This document shows positions 59,828-64,000 of a DNA stretch of 64,000 bases, in pieces (position 1 is the first letter of the stretch; the number at the start of each line of letters is the position of its first letter). The stretch is from the NCBI GenBank assembly GCA_050331695.1, contig JBHJGP010000016.1, forward strand, positions 1 to 64,000, written 5' to 3'. Both the position numbers and the translations under genes were made by a program. This DNA is from JBHJGP01 sp050331695 (GTDB lineage: Bacteria > Pseudomonadota > Alphaproteobacteria > Geminicoccales > Geminicoccaceae). Below the pieces are notes generated by a model that saw only the letters and a list, made by a program, of their open reading frames with translations, ran no database searches and was not told the DNA's origin.

Positions 59828-62664
59828 TGACCGGATCCGCCAACTTCCGGCTCGTGATCGTCGCCATGGCGTTGCTGACGGTATCCGCGCTCTGGGTTTC
59901 ATTCACCGCCTTCGGCAGCTTCGAGCGGGCGCTTGGCGAACCGCTGACCAAGAAATCGGCGGCCATCGCCGATGCGGTGGCGGCTTCAGTCGACCAGGCG
60001 ACGGGGCTCGGTGTGCCCTTCGATCGGCTTCGTGGCGTCGATCTTTACCTGGATGACGTGCGGGCCGCGCACCCGGAGGTCGCTGCCATCGACATCACCT
60101 CGATCGACGGCGAGACCGCCTATCGCCGGGGTGAAGACGCTGCTGCCGGTGCCGATCATCTGTTGGTGACGAGGCCCCTCAGAGCGGACGATCTCGCCTA
60201 TGGTGAGGTCCGGGTGAGCGTCGACCGGGCCCATCTGCAGGCGACGATGGCCGACGTCCGCTACGATATTCTGGTGGTGCTGATCGTGGCTGTGGTCATC
60301 GCCAATGAATTTCTGGCCCTGTTTTCAGCTCGGATCGCCCGGCGGCGTTCGGTCGACGGTGGCCGACCCGCGGCTAGCAAGCCGATCGATCCGGCTTTGA
60401 TCCGGCTGCCTCTGTTCATCTTCATGTTCGCCGAGGAATTGTCCCGGTCCTTCCTGCCGCTCTATGCGGCGGAGATGGGCCAGCCGTCGATCGCGCTCGA
60501 TCCGGCCTTCACCCTGGGTCTTCCCATCACCTTGTTCATGCTGACCGTGGCCTGCGCCACGCCTGTCGCGGGCTGGCTGGTCGATCGGTTCGGGGTCAAA
60601 CGGATCCTGATCATCGGCATGGTGCCCGGCTTGATCGGATGCATCGGCACCGCCGGCGCCGAGACCCTTTGGGCCCTGATCGGCTGGCGGGCGCTGACCG
60701 CGATTGCCTATGCGGTCATGTTCATCGCCGCCCAGGGCTTCGTCGCCCGGCACAGTTCCGGGCAAAACCGAACCAAATCCATGGCGCTCTTCGTCGTCGC
60801 CGTGGTCGCGGCGGGCGTCTGCGGCATGTCGGTGGGCGGCATCCTCGCCGACCATATCGGCCACCGCCAAACCTTTCTTCTGTCAGCTGCCCTGATCCTT
60901 CTGTCGATGCTGTTGGTCGCAGTTCTGCTGCCGGCTGAGCGGAAATCCCGGGCTGACAAGGCAGCTCGGGCAGCTAAACCCGCCGTCGGGCGCATGATGA
61001 CCGTCCGGCTCGCTGCCCTCCTTCTATTCGCCGCCATTCCGGCCAAGCTCCTGTTGACCGGTTATCTCTTCTACCTGGTGCCGATCCTGCTCGAGCAGGC
61101 GGGATCGACCTCGTCGGCCACGGGCCGGGTGATGATGCTGTACGGGCTCGCCATTCTCGCGGTCTCGCCGCTGGCGGCCCGATTGTCCGACCGGCTCGGT
61201 AGACCGGAGATCTTGGTTGCGCTCGGATGTGCCTTCGCCGGCGCCGGTCCACTACTTTCGGTGCACCTTGAGAGCTTTAGCGCGGCCATAGCCGGCGTTG
61301 CCCTGGTGGGGCTCGGCCATGCGCTCGCCAGTGCCCCCCAACTGGCGCTCGTGCCCACCACCGTCGGCCTCGGCACGAGTGATCCTGGCGGGCTGGCAGG
61401 CTTGTTGGCCCGCTACCGGCTGGTGGAGCGCTCGGGCGCAATCCTCGGTCCGTTGGTCGCAGCTTTTCTGGTCGCGCAAACTGGGGCCGAGCAGGCGTCC
61501 AGCTGGCTCGGCGCCGGCATGTTGGTCTGCGCGATCGGTTTCTCTCTGGTCTTTCTGGGATCGGCGTCAGCACGGAAGCCGAAGACGGCCGAACCGCGAG
61601 GTTCCGGTCCGGGAACCCGTAGAGCCGTGGCCGTCCTCGTGCTGGCCGGCATTTTCTTCAGCTTTCCGGGCGATGCCCAGGCCGCCAAGGGAACAGCCGA
61701 CGATCCCTATCGGGTGGCCATGGTCTTGTGGCGCGGCGAGACCGAGGTCGAACGGGGATTTCGGTCGTTCATGGCGGCGGAAGGCATCGCCGTCGAAACT
61801 TTCGTCTTCAACGTTGATCGGAATGTGAAGCGGATACCCGACATCGTCGACCAGATCCGCGATCTCGCGCCGGATCTCGTCTACACCTGGGGTACATCCG
61901 TGACCTTAGGCGTTGTCGGCGCCCATGACAGCGTTGATCCCGAGACGCACATCACCGACATCCCAGCCATCTTCACCCTGGTCGCCGATCCGGTCGGCGC
62001 CAAAATCGTTCCCAATTTTGCCTCGTCGGGCCGCAACGTCACTGGTACGGCCTTTCTGGCGCCGCTCGACGCCCAACTTCGAACCATCGAGGACTATGAG
62101 GGAGAGCTCTCCCGCATCGGCGTCATCTACAACCCCAAGGAGCGAAACAGCGTTCTCAACGTGAGAGCGCTAGAACGCCTGGCCGAGAAACAGGGTTTTG
62201 CGCTGGACGCGCGGCCTGTCCCCCTAAGCGCGGACGAAAAGCCGGACCAGCAAGCGATTCCGGGTCTGGTCGCGGCGATCGCCGAAGCCGGCGCACAGAC
62301 CCTTTACATCGGACCCGATTCCTTCCTCGCCGTTCACGGTAGGAGCCTGACACAAGCGGCCATCGACCGTGATCTGGCGACCTTCGCCGCCACCGAGCGG
62401 CCGCTGACCAAGGCGCAGGCGATGATGGGACTGGTCAGCAACTACTATGCGCTCGGCAAGTTCGTGGGCTTCAAGGCGCTGCGCCTTCTCGAAGGTCAGG
62501 TCCGGGCGATCGACAGTCCGATCGAAAGCCTGTCCCGGTTCTCGCTCATGCTCAACATGGACGTGGCCCGCCGGATCGAGCGTTTTCCGCCGATGTCGAT
62601 GATCAAATACGCGGTGATCCTGGGCGGCACCGACGAGGCTCGCGCCGAGGGGGCGGCCCAGTGA
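59827..62664 (+). CDS. Three-part fusion: Cache-like sensor, MFS transporter and periplasmic ABC_sub_bind-type domain
   Basis: This 945-residue protein starts at the TGATG-overlapping ATG. Residues 8-172 are a two-helix sensor like the preceding protein. Residues 190-580 are an MFS permease with about 12 helices: FAEELSRSFLPLYAAEMG, VAGWLVDRFGVKRILIIGM near residue 250, and AARLSDRLGRPEILVALG near residue 445. Residues 598-617 (VAVLVLAGIFFSFPGDAQAA) form a hydrophobic segment with a signal-like end. Residues 627-945 match the TrpX/ABC_sub_bind family: PYRVAMVLWRGETEVERGF, LVYTWGTSVTLGVVGAHDS, NVTGTAFLAPLDAQLRTIE. No stop breaks the frame, though a GTG near 61627 could start a separate secreted protein. 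The design suggests ligand-controlled transport. Confidence 0.78.
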   Translation: MTGSANFRLVIVAMALLTVSALWVSFTAFGSFERALGEPLTKKSAAIADAVAASVDQATGLGVPFDRLRGVDLYLDDVRAAHPEVAAIDITSIDGETAYRRGEDAAAGADHLLVTRPLRADDLAYGEVRVSVDRAHLQATMADVRYDILVVLIVAVVIANEFLALFSARIARRRSVDGGRPAASKPIDPALIRLPLFIFMFAEELSRSFLPLYAAEMGQPSIALDPAFTLGLPITLFMLTVACATPVAGWLVDRFGVKRILIIGMVPGLIGCIGTAGAETLWALIGWRALTAIAYAVMFIAAQGFVARHSSGQNRTKSMALFVVAVVAAGVCGMSVGGILADHIGHRQTFLLSAALILLSMLLVAVLLPAERKSRADKAARAAKPAVGRMMTVRLAALLLFAAIPAKLLLTGYLFYLVPILLEQAGSTSSATGRVMMLYGLAILAVSPLAARLSDRLGRPEILVALGCAFAGAGPLLSVHLESFSAAIAGVALVGLGHALASAPQLALVPTTVGLGTSDPGGLAGLLARYRLVERSGAILGPLVAAFLVAQTGAEQASSWLGAGMLVCAIGFSLVFLGSASARKPKTAEPRGSGPGTRRAVAVLVLAGIFFSFPGDAQAAKGTADDPYRVAMVLWRGETEVERGFRSFMAAEGIAVETFVFNVDRNVKRIPDIVDQIRDLAPDLVYTWGTSVTLGVVGAHDSVDPETHITDIPAIFTLVADPVGAKIVPNFASSGRNVTGTAFLAPLDAQLRTIEDYEGELSRIGVIYNPKERNSVLNVRALERLAEKQGFALDARPVPLSADEKPDQQAIPGLVAAIAEAGAQTLYIGPDSFLAVHGRSLTQAAIDRDLATFAATERPLTKAQAMMGLVSNYYALGKFVGFKALRLLEGQVRAIDSPIESLSRFSLMLNMDVARRIERFPPMSMIKYAVILGGTDEARAEGAAQ

Positions 62665-63833
62665 CCGGCCCGGCGACGAATACCGTGCCAGTCTCCGAGA
62701 CGTTCAAGCTAGGGCGCCTCAGCGCCGCTGATCCCGCTATCGACCAGGTACTAAAGGCGCACGGCGTGACCGCTCGCGATCAGATCACCTGGAGCGCTTT
62801 CAACGAGATGGCCTTGCTTATTCAGGCAAGGATTTCGCCGGACGTCGCCACTCATTACTGGGACTATGTCCACCCGCCGGCGTTGCAGATCACCACGCCC
62901 GAACGGCTGCGCAAACCCAGGCGCGTGCGGGCGAGCTACACCCGGTTCGGCCCCGAAGCCAGCGAAGCCGTGATCTGTCTCGGCGGCATCGCCAACGTTG
63001 CCCGGCGCTTCGACCGGCTGGCGACCCATCTCAGCCGAGACCATCAGATCGTCGCCATGGACTGGTTGGGGCGCGGGCGCAGCGGCTGGCTGCCGGAGCA
63101 GGGGGATTACCATGTCGAGACGCTGATCGAACAGGTCCTGCAACTGATCGGTCACCTGGGCCTGGTCCGCGTCGCCTTCGTCGGATCCTCGCTCGGCGGC
63201 TCGGTCGCCATGGCGATCGCCGCCTCCTGTCCGGACCTGGTCCACGCTCTGGTCCTGAACGATATCGGGCCGTTCATTCCGGCAAAGCGCCGGTCGCGCC
63301 GGGCCGAGTCCGTGGCACGCCACTACGTTTTCCGGCAGCCGATCGATCTGTTTACGCGCAGCGGCGCGGCCCAGAAACATGACGGACCGGTGGATGATGC
63401 GACCTTGCTCATCAATTGTTTTCACCAGACGACATGGTCCGACGAGGAGGACGGTCGGATCTACCGCCACGATCCACGGGCGCTCGCGGCCTATCGCAGC
63501 GTCGCCGGTGAAGATCACGACCAGTGGCAGGACTGGCACAGGCTGCGTTGTCCCGTGCTGGTGGTTCACGGCCTTTGCTCCGATGCGCTACTGCCGGAAA
63601 CCGTCGATCGGATGGTCCAAAGCCACAAATGCGACGTGCTTCGGGTGCCGGACACGGGCCACACGCCGACATTGACTGATCCCGCTCTTCTGAACGGGGT
63701 CGCTTCCTGGCTGCGCCATCCCGAAGGCGAAGGGACCGATCGCACGCTGGCTGCAATCGATCCGCCCCGCCGGGTGCTCTTCACAACGGATCTGCCGTTC
63801 AAACCTAAGAAAACATTGGAGAATTGCGCATGA
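62661..63833 (+). CDS. Alpha/beta hydrolase
   Basis: This 390-residue protein has an N-terminal extension of about 95 residues, then the hydrolase core: ICLGGIANVARRFDRLA, IVAMDWLGRGRSG near residue 130, the nucleophile elbow GSSLGGSVAMA near residue 172, the acid in VHGLCSDALLPE near residue 305, and the His in PDTGHTPTLTD near residue 330. Ser, Asp and His are all in place. The ATG overlaps the fusion gene's stop (ATGA), and its own stop overlaps the next start, so it belongs to the transport operon. The substrate is unknown; it may process the carried compound. Confidence 0.85.
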   Translation: MTGPATNTVPVSETFKLGRLSAADPAIDQVLKAHGVTARDQITWSAFNEMALLIQARISPDVATHYWDYVHPPALQITTPERLRKPRRVRASYTRFGPEASEAVICLGGIANVARRFDRLATHLSRDHQIVAMDWLGRGRSGWLPEQGDYHVETLIEQVLQLIGHLGLVRVAFVGSSLGGSVAMAIAASCPDLVHALVLNDIGPFIPAKRRSRRAESVARHYVFRQPIDLFTRSGAAQKHDGPVDDATLLINCFHQTTWSDEEDGRIYRHDPRALAAYRSVAGEDHDQWQDWHRLRCPVLVVHGLCSDALLPETVDRMVQSHKCDVLRVPDTGHTPTLTDPALLNGVASWLRHPEGEGTDRTLAAIDPPRRVLFTTDLPFKPKKTLENCA

Positions 63834-64000
63834 ACGGGTTTCGCCGGTTCGGTGCCGGCGCGGCAGCGCTGTTGTTGTTCTTGACGACCTGGGCGGTTGC
63901 GGGCCCGGCGAGTGCCGCCGCACCGGCGGTTCGTCCGTCGCCGGCGGCAGCGCCCGAGCAAAAGGTGATCACTCTCGGCGCGGTCGTCTCCCTGTCCGGG
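63830..64000 (+). CDS. Branched-chain amino-acid-type (LivJ-like) binding protein, 5' part
   Basis: The gene is cut by the window end, with only 57 codons visible. They encode a Sec signal (MNGFRRFGAGAAALLLFLTT, cleavage near ASA-A), an Ala/Pro-rich linker, and the opening strand KVITLGAVVSLSG, which is typical of type I periplasmic binding proteins of the LivJ/Peripla_BP_6 family. The ATG overlaps the hydrolase stop (ATGA). A third kind of solute-binding protein thus follows the MFS fusion in the same operon. Confidence 0.7.
   Translation, partial: MNGFRRFGAGAAALLLFLTTWAVAGPASAAAPAVRPSPAAAPEQKVITLGAVVSLSG

Overview
The window is GC-rich, densely packed DNA with many 1- to 4-base gene overlaps (ATGA, TGATG, GTGA). 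The transporter families, an IclR regulator, tripartite tricarboxylate transport and a Wzx/Wzy-type polysaccharide locus suggest an alphaproteobacterium, perhaps of the Rhodospirillales/Geminicoccales or Hyphomicrobiales type. That placement is inferred from gene content only. I saw no rRNA, tRNA, CRISPR array or intact insertion sequence.

Layout. (1) 1-2946: a small peptide-modification locus with the 3' part of an S8 protease gene broken by an in-frame TAG, an unknown 124-aa protein, a YcaO cyclodehydratase-like protein and a TfuA-like protein. (2) 3283-6459: two membrane proteins (CaCA exchanger-like and DedA/VTT-like) and a pectate-lyase-like lipoprotein. (3) 6376-19592, minus strand: an exopolysaccharide operon with five glycosyltransferases, a Wzx-type flippase, a Lys-less BY-kinase-like ATPase, a Wzz/GumC-like co-polymerase, a Wzy/ligase-like polymerase, an initiating sugar-phosphate transferase and a degenerate GGDEF-like membrane protein. 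(4) 20465-31169: a nucleotidyltransferase-like gene overlapping a 2198-aa modular protein, and a divergent second pectate-lyase-like protein. The last two share a 131-residue carbohydrate-binding-like module, present four times and twice.

(5) 31408-40282: a coupled catabolic operon with a sugar ABC transporter lacking its ATPase, enoyl-CoA hydratase, SDR dehydrogenase, mutarotase-like protein, SMP-30 lactonase, a leaderless solute-binding-protein-like protein and a class III CoA-transferase. (6) 40428-44655: an ECF sigma factor, membrane anti-sigma factor and subtilase-like lipoprotein, then an RTX protein ending in a clear intrinsic terminator. (7) 44876-54631: a hemolysin-III-like membrane protein, then an IclR-controlled peptide and amino-acid region (M28 peptidase, IclR, Asp/Glu racemase-like enzyme, complete dipeptide-type ABC transporter). 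Two matching 17-bp palindromes mark likely IclR operators. (8) 54800-57818: a complete TctCBA-type transporter. (9) 57842-64000: an amidohydrolase, then a two-membrane-segment sensor, a 945-aa sensor-MFS-solute-binding fusion, an alpha/beta hydrolase and the start of a LivJ-like binding protein, cut by the window end.

The most unusual items are the sensor-MFS-binding-protein fusion, the apparently circularly permuted family-5 binding protein, the protease/anti-sigma unit, the CoA-linked cassette with a cytoplasmic binding-protein homologue, and the YcaO-TfuA locus with its interrupted protease.
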